A stretch of DNA of 36,258 bases from UBA6168 sp964573725 (GTDB taxonomy: Bacteria > Bacteroidota > Bacteroidia > Chitinophagales > Saprospiraceae): assembly GCA_964573725.1 (NCBI GenBank), contig CAZNLJ010000044.1, forward strand, positions 1 to 36,258, in the 5' to 3' direction. Made by a program: the position numbers and the translations under genes. Of this stretch, positions 7,843-16,866 are shown piece after piece. Below the pieces are notes generated by a model. It worked only from the letters and a program-made list of their open reading frames with translations, was not told where the DNA came from and ran no database searches. How positions within the stretch are numbered: position 1 is the stretch's first letter; each line of letters opens with the position of its first letter.

Positions 7843-9690
7843 ATGAAGAACAAGTATTCCGGAAGCGCCTGGCTGATGGCCATGCTGATGATCGCCGGTA
7901 CGGTGCTGCTCGCCCCCCGGTACGACCGCACCCATACGGAGGCCACTCTGACCTGGGATGTCAGCGGCTATTATCTCTACCTGCCGGCGATTTTCATTTA
8001 CCAGGACCTCGAACATTTGTCCTTCCTGCCGGATATCCTGGCGCGATACCAACCGAGCTATGCGGCCGACCAGGCCTTCGACCATCCCGGCGGCGGAAGG
8101 ATCCTGAAATATCCGGCCGGGATGGCCCTGCTATACCTGCCTGCTTTCGGGGTGGGCCACCTGTTGGCGCGGGTGGGTGGATATGCGGCGGACGGGTTTT
8201 CCTATCCTTACCAGCTGGCGGTACATTGGGGCAGCGTATGGGTGGCTTTGATGGGATTGTGGGTGCTCCGGCGCGTACTGTTGCGGTACATGGACGACCG
8301 CACCACGGCCGGGACCCTGGTCCTGGTGGCGCTCGGTACTAACTTTTTCAATTATGCCACGTTTGACGCCGCCATGCCCCATGCTTACGGTTTCCTGCTG
8401 ACGGCCCTGGTGGTGGACGGAACCATCCGGTGGCAGGACCGGCCGGACGGGTGGGCCGCCGCCCGCTTGGGCGGCCTGATCGGGCTGGCGGCCTTGGTCC
8501 GTCCGACGGAAGTGCTCACCTGCCTCATCCCCTTGTGTTGGGGGGTGACCGGCTGGCGCAGCGGGCTGCAACGGGTGCAATGGTTGTGGCGGCACCGGTT
8601 CCGGTGGTGGCCGGCGGTGGTGGCGGCGGCGGCGGTGGGATCCCTCCAGTTGGTGTATTGGAAATATGCCGGTGGGGAATGGTTGGTCTATTCCTATCAG
8701 CAGCAAGGTTTCCATTTCCTGCATCCGCATTGGGAGGAAGTCCTGTTTTCCTACCGGAAAGGCTGGTTGGTCTATACGCCCCTGGTCTTGTTCATGCTCG
8801 CGGGAGGCTGGCCGTTCCGGGAAGCCGGGCGGCGGCCCGCATCCGAATGCGGGGAGCGGCGCCCCCTGCGGGAGCTTTGGTTGCCCTGTGCCGCCTATGT
8901 GGGGGCCGGTTTCTGGGGGGTCAGTGCCTGGGAAATCTGGTGGTATGGAGGGGCTTTCGGGCAAAGGGCCCTGATTCCCACCTTCGTCCTGCTGGCCTTT
9001 CCCTTGTCCGCCTTGTTGGCCGCGGCATCCCGTTGGCCATCGCTCCCGCGGCGGGCGTTGTGGGCCGCCCTGGGTGCCTGCCTCCTGCTGAACCTGTTCC
9101 AGACCTATCAGGCACATGAGGGACCCTGGGAGGCGGATATGATGAACAAGGCTTATTTCTGGCGGATATTCGGCCGGGTGACGGACAATCCGTACGACAA
9201 GATCCTGCTCGATGTCGGGGAAGGCTATCATCAGGAGCGCCGGAACAAACGGTTGTTCGGACGGGCGGATTTCGAGACCGGTGGGGTAGGGGAGGAATTT
9301 TCGGCGGGTATGCCGCCCTCCGGTCGACGGGTCTGCCGGGTGGATGCCCGGCGCAAGGAATCGCCGGCGATGGAATGGGACCGTCCGGCGGACCTGGCCG
9401 CCGGAGACGGATTGCAGGTCCGCGCCTGGTTCCATAGCCCGGAGGTCTTGCTGGAACCTTGGTGGATGCCCCAATGCGTGGTGCAACTGGTCGGGGCGGA
9501 CGGTGCGGTGTTGCGGGAACGGCTCATGCGGCCGGGCCGGCTGTTGAATTCACCGGAATGGCGCTTGGTCTGGATGGACATCCGGGTACCCGAAAAGCCT
9601 TTCCATAAGATCAAGGTCTTCCTGCGGGTGCCGGGCGAACAGGGCAGCCTGGTGATGGATGACCTGGAGGTGGTCCGCTACGACCGGTAG
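7843..9690 (+). CDS. Polytopic membrane protein, GT-C glycosyltransferase-like
   Basis: The protein has 615 residues. About ten or eleven hydrophobic segments lie between residues 10 and 440, followed by a soluble C-terminal region (about 445-615) that looks like a beta-sandwich. The first outer loop contains TWDVSGYYLYLPA, an acidic residue followed by tyrosines in the position where GT-C fold glycosyltransferases (GT39/GT83/GT87 type) keep a catalytic aspartate. A conserved-looking segment LVRPTEVL follows a central transmembrane helix. The likely role is transfer of a sugar from a polyprenyl-phosphate donor on the outer face of the inner membrane, but donor and acceptor are unknown. The ATG at 7843 precedes the first helix by nine residues; the frame is open far upstream without similarity. 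It is divergent from the F420-type gene. Confidence 0.7.
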   Translation: MKNKYSGSAWLMAMLMIAGTVLLAPRYDRTHTEATLTWDVSGYYLYLPAIFIYQDLEHLSFLPDILARYQPSYAADQAFDHPGGGRILKYPAGMALLYLPAFGVGHLLARVGGYAADGFSYPYQLAVHWGSVWVALMGLWVLRRVLLRYMDDRTTAGTLVLVALGTNFFNYATFDAAMPHAYGFLLTALVVDGTIRWQDRPDGWAAARLGGLIGLAALVRPTEVLTCLIPLCWGVTGWRSGLQRVQWLWRHRFRWWPAVVAAAAVGSLQLVYWKYAGGEWLVYSYQQQGFHFLHPHWEEVLFSYRKGWLVYTPLVLFMLAGGWPFREAGRRPASECGERRPLRELWLPCAAYVGAGFWGVSAWEIWWYGGAFGQRALIPTFVLLAFPLSALLAAASRWPSLPRRALWAALGACLLLNLFQTYQAHEGPWEADMMNKAYFWRIFGRVTDNPYDKILLDVGEGYHQERRNKRLFGRADFETGGVGEEFSAGMPPSGRRVCRVDARRKESPAMEWDRPADLAAGDGLQVRAWFHSPEVLLEPWWMPQCVVQLVGADGAVLRERLMRPGRLLNSPEWRLVWMDIRVPEKPFHKIKVFLRVPGEQGSLVMDDLEVVRYDR

Positions 9691-10192
9691 GGGAGGGCAC
9701 ACCCGACATCCTTCGTACCAATCGGGTGCGATGCATGCCGACACTGTAATCCTGGATGTCATGCTGTAAATAATATCCTCCGTGCTGATCGGGGAAAAAC
9801 GTAACCTCCGGTGCCAATGGGTCGGCGGGGGCCATGCAGGCGACCCGGGAAGGGCACTCTCGTCCAGGAACAGGAGGGGCAGGGAATTAACGGGGCCCCA
9901 TGGAACAGGCATCCGACAAAGACAATGGAATGGCGATGCCGGTATAGCCAACGCGGAAACAAGGGTCGGGACGCTGCCGGTCCGGCATGCCATCGGACAA
10001 ACAAAAAAAGCCGTCCCTACGGATGCAACCGGAACCGCTTCAGGAATCGATGTGGGGATCCATTCGAGGAGCGGTCAGGTAGGAGCATACCGAGGAGACA
10101 GCTTTTTATACGGAGTATAGGCACCCGCCGGTGCGGGTGGCTAATTTTCTGCGGGCCGGACGAACCATATCATCCATCCGGCGGCAACAGGC
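9691..10192. other. Convergent intergenic region, no gene seen
   Basis: This 502 bp stretch separates the membrane-protein gene from the end of rplI. Open frames here have no recognisable features. A small hairpin (arms CACCCGC 10122-10128 and GCGGGTG 10133-10139) followed by TAATTTT on the plus strand could act as a weak terminator, but it lies more than 400 bp from the gene it would serve. Confidence 0.4.
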
Positions 10193-10723
10193 TTATTCTT
10201 CGGTCGAGGCGGCAGCGGCAGCCTCGACAGCTGCTTCGGCGGCCTGATTGGCCAGCGCCTGGGCAAGTTCCGGATCATCCGGCCGGACGATGAACTGGAT
10301 TTTCGCATCCACTTCCGGGTGAAGGTCCAGTTCCGCCACATAGCTGCCGACCATTTTGATATGGTCGTCCGGCAGCAGGATATCTCGGCGGTCGACCTCG
10401 ATACCCAATTGTAGTTTCAGGGCGGCAGCCAGTTGGACATTGGTTACGCTGCCGAAGATCTTGCCGGAGGTCCCCACTTTTGTTTCGATGGTGAGGGACT
10501 TATCCTTGAGTTGTTCGGCGATGGCCTTGAAATGGTCCAGCATCTTGTTCAGCTTGGCCGTTTCCTGGCGTTTGAAGCTCTCGAGGTTGCCCCGGTTGGC
10601 CTTGTTTGCGACGATGGCCAGTCCCTGGGGAATCAGGTAGTTGCGGCCGTAGCCGGGCTTGACGGTGACGATGTCGAACTTCCGTCCTACCTTCTCGATA
10701 TTCTTAAGCAATATGATTTCCAT
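10193..10723 (-). CDS. rplI: 50S ribosomal protein bL9
   Basis: The 176-residue protein starts with MEIILLKNIEKVG and contains the bL9 signature GYGRNYLIPQGLA (about 25-37), the long connecting helix and a C-terminal rRNA-binding domain ending near residue 150. bL9 binds 23S rRNA at the base of the L1 stalk. An alanine/glutamate-rich tail (about 155-176) goes beyond the usual 148-150 residues, a low-complexity extension seen in several Bacteroidota. It is the last gene of the leftward rpsF-rpsR-rplI operon, 87 bp after rpsR. Confidence 0.97.
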   Translation of the reverse strand: MEIILLKNIEKVGRKFDIVTVKPGYGRNYLIPQGLAIVANKANRGNLESFKRQETAKLNKMLDHFKAIAEQLKDKSLTIETKVGTSGKIFGSVTNVQLAAALKLQLGIEVDRRDILLPDDHIKMVGSYVAELDLHPEVDAKIQFIVRPDDPELAQALANQAAEAAVEAAAAASTEE

Positions 10724-10810
10724 GTCAGATAGAGTTTGAAGGTTCGGAATCCGGATGCACAGATGCGCCTGAGGTCGGAAAAATGCCGGCCCGGCGCAGG
10801 CACCGGTTCA

Positions 10811-11080
10811 TTATTTCAGCAAGTCCGTCACGTAGGGCAGGAGTGCCAGGTGCCGGGCCCGTTTGACCGCCGTGGCGACACGGCGTTGGTACTTGAGGGA
10901 GTTGCCGGTGATGCGGCGCGGGAGCAACTTGCCTTGTTCGTTGACGAACTGGAGCAGGAAGTCGGAGTCCTTGTAATCGATGTATTTGATGCCGAACTTA
11001 CGGAAGCGGCAATATTTCTTACGCTTTTGTCCCAGGCTGGGATTGCTCAGGAACTTGATATCATCTCTTGATGCAGGCAT
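10811..11080 (-). CDS. rpsR: 30S ribosomal protein bS18
   Basis: The 89-residue protein has the typical core KKYCRFRKFGIKYIDYKD followed by LLPRRITGN, which contact 16S rRNA and bS6 on the platform of the small subunit. The length is normal for the family. The gene lies 54 bp after rpsF and 87 bp before rplI on the minus strand, the classic gene order. The start at 11080 gives MPASRDD and is the only reasonable choice. Confidence 0.97.
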   Translation of the reverse strand: MPASRDDIKFLSNPSLGQKRKKYCRFRKFGIKYIDYKDSDFLLQFVNEQGKLLPRRITGNSLKYQRRVATAVKRARHLALLPYVTDLLK

Positions 11081-11134
11081 GATTTGGTTGATTTTGATGT
11101 GGAAGATAGAAAATCAAAGCAGGAAAGTGGCGGG

Positions 11135-11830
11135 TCATTCGTCATCTTCGGACGTGCCGTCCGCGATGCGGCCCCCTTTGAGGTCTTCCTGCCATTTCTT
11201 CAGCTTGTCCCATTCCCCTTTGGCCGCGAGTTCCGCCTGGGCGGGCCAGGTGCCGGGATCCTGGAAACTGAACCGGTCACCGGCGGACACCAGGATGTCC
11301 TTGATGCCGTCCGCCGTCATGGTGGACAGCTTGGTGAAGGAATCCACACCGGCCGCGCGCAGGACTTCGGCGATTTTCGGACCGATGCCTTCGATACGCT
11401 TGAGGTTGTCCGGCTGGTGAGGTTGCTTGCCGGGTTTCGGCTGCCGGGCGGAAACGGGTGCCGTTTCCGGCTCGGCCTTCTTCTTGCGTTTCGATTTGCC
11501 GATCAGCCCTTGCCGGCGGTCTTCGTTGTACTTGACACCGTACTTGTCCAGGGTGACCGTGAGGAAACGCAGGATGCGTTCGTCGCGGCGCAGGTTCAGT
11601 TCCAGCGGATCCAGGAACTGTCCCGTCTCGGAGGTGAATTCCACGCAGTAATAGTAGGCGGAGTGCCGGCGGTTGATTTGGTAAGCCAGCTGGCGAAGAC
11701 CCATTTCATCCACATGCACGATCGTACAGCCGCTGGATTGCAATTGGTCGACGTATTTCTGGGCTGTCGCTTTGATTTCATCGCCCGACAGCACCGGATC
11801 GACGATGAAAGTTACTTCGTAATTTCGCAT
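11135..11830 (-). CDS. rpsF: 30S ribosomal protein bS6 with C-terminal helix-hairpin-helix domain
   Basis: The protein has 231 residues, about twice the usual bS6 length. Residues 1-105 are a standard bS6 ferredoxin-like fold: MRNYEVTFIVDP at the start, INRRHSAYYYCVEF in the middle and RDERILRFLTV near 82-92. A basic linker (KSKRKKK, 112-118) and a Pro/Ala/Lys segment lead to a second domain at about 141-219. That domain opens with LKRIEGIGPKIAEVLRAAG, a helix-hairpin-helix, and continues to DPGTWPAQAELAAKGEWDKL. A similar module is known at the end of bL21 in some Bacteroidota, so here it seems to be attached to another ribosomal protein. HhH domains bind nucleic acid non-specifically, so extra rRNA or mRNA contact is a reasonable guess. 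First gene of the operon; promoter at 11944-11976. Confidence 0.95.
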   Translation of the reverse strand: MRNYEVTFIVDPVLSGDEIKATAQKYVDQLQSSGCTIVHVDEMGLRQLAYQINRRHSAYYYCVEFTSETGQFLDPLELNLRRDERILRFLTVTLDKYGVKYNEDRRQGLIGKSKRKKKAEPETAPVSARQPKPGKQPHQPDNLKRIEGIGPKIAEVLRAAGVDSFTKLSTMTADGIKDILVSAGDRFSFQDPGTWPAQAELAAKGEWDKLKKWQEDLKGGRIADGTSEDDE

Positions 11831-11943
11831 AAAAGATCGGAAGTAGTGATGGAATATCCGGGAAATATCGATTCGAATGCTGGTAGTCAGGTAGTTGCAA
11901 CCTGCCTTCCGCCCCCGCCCCGATGAAAACCCGAAAAGGCTGG

Positions 11944-11976
11944 CAAAATTAGCAAATAATGGGCAAGGAATGCAAA
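11944..11976 (-). promoter_or_regulatory. Promoter of the rpsF-rpsR-rplI operon
   Basis: Read on the minus strand, TTTG (11973-11976) is followed after 21 nt by TAATTTTG (11944-11951), an exact match to the Bacteroidota -7 element TAnnTTTG. Transcription should start near 11938, leaving a leader of about 107 nt before rpsF. The leader contains a small hairpin with arms at 11888-11892 and 11900-11904. Confidence 0.7.
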
Positions 11977-11999
11977 AGAAAATACCTTTCTTTGGAAGC

Positions 12000-12710
12000 A
12001 TGACGCAACACGGCACGCTTTACCTGATACCGACGCCCTTGGGGGCGGGCACCTGGGAGGTGCTACCGTCCCGGGTGTACGGGTTGTTGGAGGAATTGAC
12101 GCACCTGGTGGTGGAAAGGGCCCGGACGACCCGTCAGTTCATCCGGCAGGCGGGCATAGCGCGGGACATTTCCTCCTACCACATGGCGGAGCTCAACGAA
12201 CACACCCCGCCCGCGGACCTTCCCGGGCTGATGGCGCCCTTGCTGGAGGGGCATGACCTGGGACTGTTGTCGGAAGCCGGTTGTCCGGGTATCGCGGATC
12301 CCGGCGCCGCACTGGTTCGGTTGGCACATGTGCATGGGATCCGGGTGGTACCGCTGCCCGGTCCTTCGTCCATCCTGCTCGCCCTGATGGCTTCCGGGAT
12401 GAACGGCCAGCAGTTCTGCTTCCACGGCTACCTAGCCCCCCAGCCTGCGAACCTGCTCCGTGACCTGCGGCGATTGGAAGCCCAGGCTGTCCGCACGGGG
12501 CAGACCCAACTTTTCATCGAGACACCTTACCGCAATCGGCAGGTCCTGCAATTCGTGCTTCAGCACCTCCAGCCCGACATCCGCTTTTGTGCGGCGGTCG
12601 ACCTGAGCCTTCCTACGGAATGGATCTGCTCCCTACCGGTGGCAGAATGGCGGAAACTTTCGGTTCCGGACCTCCACAAGCGACCGGCCGTTTTCTTGCT
12701 GGGCAGATAG
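12000..12710 (+). CDS. RsmI-like SAM-dependent methyltransferase (tetrapyrrole methylase fold)
   Basis: The 236-residue protein begins GTLYLIPTPLG and has the tetrapyrrole-methylase-fold motifs LLSEAGCPGIADPGA (about 89-103) and PLPGPSSILLAL (about 115-126), which form the SAM site in RsmI (16S rRNA C1402 2'-O-methyltransferase). It is shorter than RsmI (about 280 residues) and lacks the RsmI C-terminal domain. It therefore fits the second, RsmI-related methyltransferase that many Bacteroidota carry, whose substrate is unclear. The ATG at 12000 gives the standard N-terminus; the in-frame ATG at 11970 would overlap the rpsF promoter. The gene is divergent from rpsF. Confidence 0.82.
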   Translation: MTQHGTLYLIPTPLGAGTWEVLPSRVYGLLEELTHLVVERARTTRQFIRQAGIARDISSYHMAELNEHTPPADLPGLMAPLLEGHDLGLLSEAGCPGIADPGAALVRLAHVHGIRVVPLPGPSSILLALMASGMNGQQFCFHGYLAPQPANLLRDLRRLEAQAVRTGQTQLFIETPYRNRQVLQFVLQHLQPDIRFCAAVDLSLPTEWICSLPVAEWRKLSVPDLHKRPAVFLLGR

Positions 12711-13055
12711 TTCCTCCCAGGAGCCGGACATCCTTACCGGCTACCCCCGGTTCCGGTTGCTTCCGCCGCATCCGATGGACTGCTGTTCGCGCTTCACTCA
12801 AGGAATTGCGAGGCTATCCTCCCACCACCAGGAATTCCCGGAAAAAACAAGACCCGCGCGGCAATCGGTCAACTGGTCCGGCGACCCGCCCAAGGTTCAG
12901 GGGCGGAGGCCATGCCATTAACCGATTACCGGCGGGTTCCATGAAAAATCCGTCACGACGGGGCTGCGCCCGCCGACCAGGTACCGCCGGGTGACAACTG
13001 CCCATCGGATGCCCAAGGCAATCCGGAATCGGGCAGTTCCAGTACCCGGGCTTTT
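12711..13055. other. Convergent intergenic region, no gene seen
   Basis: These 345 bp between the ends of the methyltransferase and the GH3 gene contain no supported coding frame. Only short imperfect hairpins without T-tracts were found, so no terminator is called. Confidence 0.4.
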
Positions 13056-15269
13056 TCAACGCAACAGCTCGAAGTCCGCCGTCAGCGGGGCATCGGAGCT
13101 GCCGCCGACAAAGACCTGGAACCGGCCCGGTTCCGCGTCGAACTGCATGTCGCGGGTGTAGAAGCGAAGGTCGTCCCGGGTCAGTTCGAAGGTGAGCCGG
13201 CGGCGCTCACCGGGCTGGAGGGAAACCTTTTGGTATCCCTTCAATTCCCGGAGCGGCCGGGTGACGCTGCCGACCAGGTCGCGGACATACAATTGGGCGA
13301 CTTCCTCCCCGGGTCGGCTGCCGGAATTGGTGAGTTGGACCGATACCTGCAGGGTCTCGCCCGGCGACAGGGTGCTGCGGTCCAGTTTGAGTTCGTCGTA
13401 TTGGAAAGTGGTATAGCTCAAGCCGTAGCCGAAGGGATACAGCGGCGTATTTTCCACGTCCAGGTATTTGGAGGTATACTTGTTGTTGGCATCGAAGGGC
13501 CGGCCGGTATTCTTCATGCCGTAATGGATCGGAATCTGGCCTTCGTTGCGGGGAAAGCTCATGACGAGCTTACCCGAGGGGTTGTAGTCGCCCAGCAACA
13601 CATCCGCGATGGCGGGGCCGGCCATGGTGCCGAGGTGCCAGGCGTTGACGAGGGCCGGGATGTTTTGCGCCGCCCAGCTGAGCACCAGGGGCCTGCCGGC
13701 CATGATGACGGCGATGACGGGTTTGCCCGTGGCATGGACCGCTTCCAGGAGGGCTTGTTGCCCGCCGGACAATCCCAACCGGCTGCGGCTGGCGGCCTCC
13801 CCGCTTTGCAGGGCCCGTTCGCCGAGGGCCAGGATGACGACCTCCGATTGCCGGGCCGCCGCCAGGGCGGCCTCGAAGCCATCCCGGCCTTCCTCCAAAA
13901 CGGAACAGCCCTCGGCATGGTGGATGCGCGTCTCCGGCAGCGCGGACCGGAGGGCCGACAGCAGTGAAACGGCCTTGGTCGGATCGCCCGCCGCCCGCCA
14001 GGTGCCCAGCATCTCCTCGCCCGCATCGGCCAGGGGGCCGATCAGGGCGATGTCCCGGACCGTCCGGGACAGGGGCAGCAGGGGCTGCCCATCCACCGCA
14101 TCGTTCTTCAGCAGGACGATGGACTTGCGGCCGGCATCCCGCGCATGGGCCATCAGCTCCGCCGAAAAGGTGACCGCCGCCTCCCGGCCGGCATCGCTGT
14201 ACCGGTAGGGGTCCTCGAACAGGCCCAGGGCGGCCTTTTGCGCCAGGATGCGGCGCACGGCCGCATCGACGGCCGCCTCCGGGATGATCCCTTCCTGCAC
14301 GGAGCGGAGGAGGTGCCGCTGGTAGATGCCGCCCTGCATGTCCATGTCGACACCTGCCGCAATCGCCTGCTCCCCGGCTTGCTTCTCATCCCGCGAGAAG
14401 CCGTGGGCGATCATCTCGTTCATGGAGGTATAATCCGTGACGATGAATCCGTCGAACCCCCATTCCTCCCGCAGGATCTTCCGCAGCAGGAAGTCGTTGG
14501 CAGTGGCGGGGACGCCGTCGTACTCGTTGAAGGAGGTCATGACCGTGGCCGCCCCCGCTTCCACCGCCGCCCGGTAGGGCGGCAGGTAGGTTTCCCGCAA
14601 GACCCGCTCGCTCATGTCCACGAAATGGTAGTCCCGCCCCGCCTGGGACGCCCCGTACGCGGCGAAGTGCTTGACACAGGCCAGGATGGTGGACGGGTCC
14701 GAGAGGTCTTCCCCTTGGTAGCCCCGCACCTTGGCGGCGGCGATCAGGCCGCCGAGCCAGGGATCCTCGCCGGCCCCCTCGGCCACCCGGCCCCAGCGGG
14801 GATCCCGCGTGACGTCCGCCATGGGGTTGAACGTCCAGTGCAACCCGCCGGCCGATGCCTCCATGGCCGCCATCCGGGCCGACCGCTCTGCCAGGTCCAA
14901 ATCCCAGCTGCAGGCCTCCGCCAAGGGGATGGGAAAAATGGTCTTGTGCCCGTGGATGACATCGTACCCGAACAGCAGGGGGATGCCGAGCCGCGTCTCC
15001 TCGACGGCGATCCGCTGCACCTCCCGCGTGAAGGCGGCCGTATGTGCATTGAAGAGGTTGCCGCACCGGCCGGAGCGGATATCCTCCAGGTAGTTCTTGT
15101 TGAGCGAAGGGCCGGTGACGTCCCAATCGCTTGTGTACAAGGTCAATTGGCCGATCTTTTCCGCCAAGGTCATCCGGGCCAGCAAGGCCTCGATCCGCGC
15201 GTCCGTTTCCTGGGCGCCCAGGATACCGACCTGCAGCAGGGTGGTCATCAACAGGATTGTCTTTCGCAT
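13056..15269 (-). CDS. bglX: GH3 beta-glucosidase, BglX-like, periplasmic
   Basis: The 737-residue protein has a signal peptide (about 1-19, cut after ILGA). The N-terminal GH3 barrel includes LFGYDVIHGHKT (99-110), the KHFAAYG motif (200-206) and the nucleophile D279 in FIVTDYTSMNEM. The alpha/beta sandwich domain (about 370-580) supplies the acid/base region around ALGERALQSGEAASRSRL. A C-terminal fibronectin-III-like domain (about 625-737) contains PFGYGLSYTTFQY just before it. This full three-domain order is that of BglX and related exo-beta-glucosidases, which release glucose from beta-linked oligosaccharides in the periplasm. The gene lies 67 bp downstream of a GH144-type gene on the same strand, so the two probably form an operon. 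In beta-1,2-glucan loci the GH3 enzyme splits sophorooligosaccharides; that specificity is inferred from context. Confidence 0.93.
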   Translation of the reverse strand: MRKTILLMTTLLQVGILGAQETDARIEALLARMTLAEKIGQLTLYTSDWDVTGPSLNKNYLEDIRSGRCGNLFNAHTAAFTREVQRIAVEETRLGIPLLFGYDVIHGHKTIFPIPLAEACSWDLDLAERSARMAAMEASAGGLHWTFNPMADVTRDPRWGRVAEGAGEDPWLGGLIAAAKVRGYQGEDLSDPSTILACVKHFAAYGASQAGRDYHFVDMSERVLRETYLPPYRAAVEAGAATVMTSFNEYDGVPATANDFLLRKILREEWGFDGFIVTDYTSMNEMIAHGFSRDEKQAGEQAIAAGVDMDMQGGIYQRHLLRSVQEGIIPEAAVDAAVRRILAQKAALGLFEDPYRYSDAGREAAVTFSAELMAHARDAGRKSIVLLKNDAVDGQPLLPLSRTVRDIALIGPLADAGEEMLGTWRAAGDPTKAVSLLSALRSALPETRIHHAEGCSVLEEGRDGFEAALAAARQSEVVILALGERALQSGEAASRSRLGLSGGQQALLEAVHATGKPVIAVIMAGRPLVLSWAAQNIPALVNAWHLGTMAGPAIADVLLGDYNPSGKLVMSFPRNEGQIPIHYGMKNTGRPFDANNKYTSKYLDVENTPLYPFGYGLSYTTFQYDELKLDRSTLSPGETLQVSVQLTNSGSRPGEEVAQLYVRDLVGSVTRPLRELKGYQKVSLQPGERRRLTFELTRDDLRFYTRDMQFDAEPGRFQVFVGGSSDAPLTADFELLR

Positions 15270-15336
15270 GTCTTATTTTTTGTGCGTGAAGGTGCCGGTG
15301 CAACCGGGCGGAATCCCTTGCCGGTCGGTACGGGGT

Positions 15337-16680
15337 TCATTCGAACCCGAGCCCGGTCAGGCCCTGCCGGATTTCCGGGCAGGACATGAACAGGTCCCAC
15401 AGCAGGCCGGACCGATGGTTTTCCATCATGACCACGATCGGGCCCTGGTCGATGGCCAGGTACCGGCGCGGAAACCAGTCGACATGTTGGGAAAAGGCGT
15501 CGTAAAAACCGTAGGGTCCCATCAGGCTGTCCCCTAATTTTTCGTAAAAATAACGCATGGCGGCCGTACTTTCCGCCGGGGTGTAGGGAAAAGACGACAA
15601 AGCGGCGGTGGGGGAGATCACCCCCAGGTCCTCCCCGGGCCGGTGGGCGGCATAAAACCGGGTGGAGTAGCTGGCCGTCAAGCCCCAACAGGCCGGCCCG
15701 TAACCGGCGAAGCGGCCGGGGTTCTCGACGCAATGGCGGTAATTGGATAGGGTATGGTTGCGGTTGTGTGCCCAGTAATCCGCATAGCGGTCCTTCAGCT
15801 CGCGCGGATCCAGCCCCAGGAAAGAGTAGTGGGCCCAGAAGAGCGGCCCGCCGTCGGCCTCGGCCCCGTTGTGCCGCAGGGCCAGGGGCAGGCCGTAGGG
15901 TGCGGCGTTGCCCCGGATGTCCCCGCCGCGGGCCCAGCCCTGGTGATAGGCATCCGCCGGAATGGGGTGGGTCGGGGAGGAGGCCGCCAGGACGTAGGCG
16001 ATCAGGCACTCGTTCCATCCGCTGATGCGGAAGTTCATCTTCCAGCCGTGGTTCGGCGACCAATGCCAGAAAAGGACGTTCTCCCGGTCGGGCCCGCGGT
16101 GGAAATCCCATTCCGCCGCCCGCCACAAGCGGTCCATCCGCTCGGCCAGGGCCTGCTCGGCCGGGTTTCCGTCGCGGAAATATTGGCGGGCACACAACAA
16201 GCCCTGGAAGAGGAAGGCGGATTCCACCAGGTCGCCGCCGTCGTCGTACCGGCTGAACGGCTTGACCTTTCCGCTCGGCCCGTCCAGCCAGTGCGGATAC
16301 ATGCCGTGGAAGCGGTCCGCCCGCTCCAGCCAGGCCACCAGCTGCGCCAGTCGTTCGAACCCCTCCTGCCGCGTGATGAAGCCCCGGTGGATACCGACCA
16401 GGATGGCCATGATGCCGAATCCGGAGCCGCCGGAGGTGACGACATCCCGGTCGTCGTCGGGGTACACGCCGTCCAGATGGATCCTTTCCCGGGCCATGCC
16501 GGATACGGGTTCGGCACCGTCCCAGAAGTAGCGGAAGGTCCGCTCCTGGACAAGGGTGAACAGGGAATCGTCGGACAAGCCGGCGGCCACGGCCTGTTCG
16601 GAACCGCCGGCCGGCGGTTCCGAACAGGCGGCCAACAGCCAGGAAAGGGGCAGGAGGAGGTAGCGGTGGATCCTATTCAT
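15337..16680 (-). CDS. GH144-type glucoamylase-family lipoprotein (probable endo-beta-1,2-glucanase)
   Basis: The 447-residue protein starts with a lipoprotein signal ending in the lipobox L16-A-A-C19, so it should be lipid-anchored, probably to the outer membrane. The rest is one (alpha/alpha)6-barrel of the Pfam glycoamylase family (PF10091), which holds GH144 beta-1,2-glucanases. Landmarks are RTFRYFWD (48-54), SGGSGFGIMAILVGI (83-97), the acidic cluster Y145-D-D-G-G-D150-L-V-E153, then FWHWSPNHGWKMN, and near the end SPTAALSSFPYTP and YLAIDQGP. The second GH144-type enzyme at 17010-18863 keeps all of these. GH144 enzymes hydrolyse beta-1,2-glucan to sophorose-type oligosaccharides, but the family also has members with other activities, so the substrate is inferred from the GH3 partner. 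It is first in a leftward two-gene operon. Confidence 0.85.
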   Translation of the reverse strand: MNRIHRYLLLPLSWLLAACSEPPAGGSEQAVAAGLSDDSLFTLVQERTFRYFWDGAEPVSGMARERIHLDGVYPDDDRDVVTSGGSGFGIMAILVGIHRGFITRQEGFERLAQLVAWLERADRFHGMYPHWLDGPSGKVKPFSRYDDGGDLVESAFLFQGLLCARQYFRDGNPAEQALAERMDRLWRAAEWDFHRGPDRENVLFWHWSPNHGWKMNFRISGWNECLIAYVLAASSPTHPIPADAYHQGWARGGDIRGNAAPYGLPLALRHNGAEADGGPLFWAHYSFLGLDPRELKDRYADYWAHNRNHTLSNYRHCVENPGRFAGYGPACWGLTASYSTRFYAAHRPGEDLGVISPTAALSSFPYTPAESTAAMRYFYEKLGDSLMGPYGFYDAFSQHVDWFPRRYLAIDQGPIVVMMENHRSGLLWDLFMSCPEIRQGLTGLGFE

Positions 16681-16785
16681 GATGTGGATGTGAACGGTTA
16701 TGTCGGCGGTCGGCCGGGACGTGGGCCCAACGGCTTTCCGCCGGCCGCCGGTCCCGGTCCGGGCGCGCGCGTCCGTTTGTTCGTC

Positions 16786-16816
16786 CAAACATTGGAAAAG
16801 TCCGGCAATTCGTCAA
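16786..16816 (-). promoter_or_regulatory. Candidate promoter of the GH144-GH3 operon
   Basis: On the minus strand TTG (16814-16816) is followed after 20 nt by AATGTTTG (16786-16793), seven of eight matches to TAnnTTTG. It lies 106 nt upstream of the lipoprotein start. Confidence 0.4.
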
Positions 16817-16866
16817 CCGAACCGCTGTTTTTTTTGCCGTGGTGTAGTAATAGTGAGGTACATTAA

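Noticed and set aside
10122..10148. Hairpin followed by T-rich sequence as terminator of the membrane-protein gene or of rplI
   Set aside because: For the plus strand it is more than 400 bp from the stop codon; for the minus strand there is no T-tract. Kept only as a remark in the intergenic entry.
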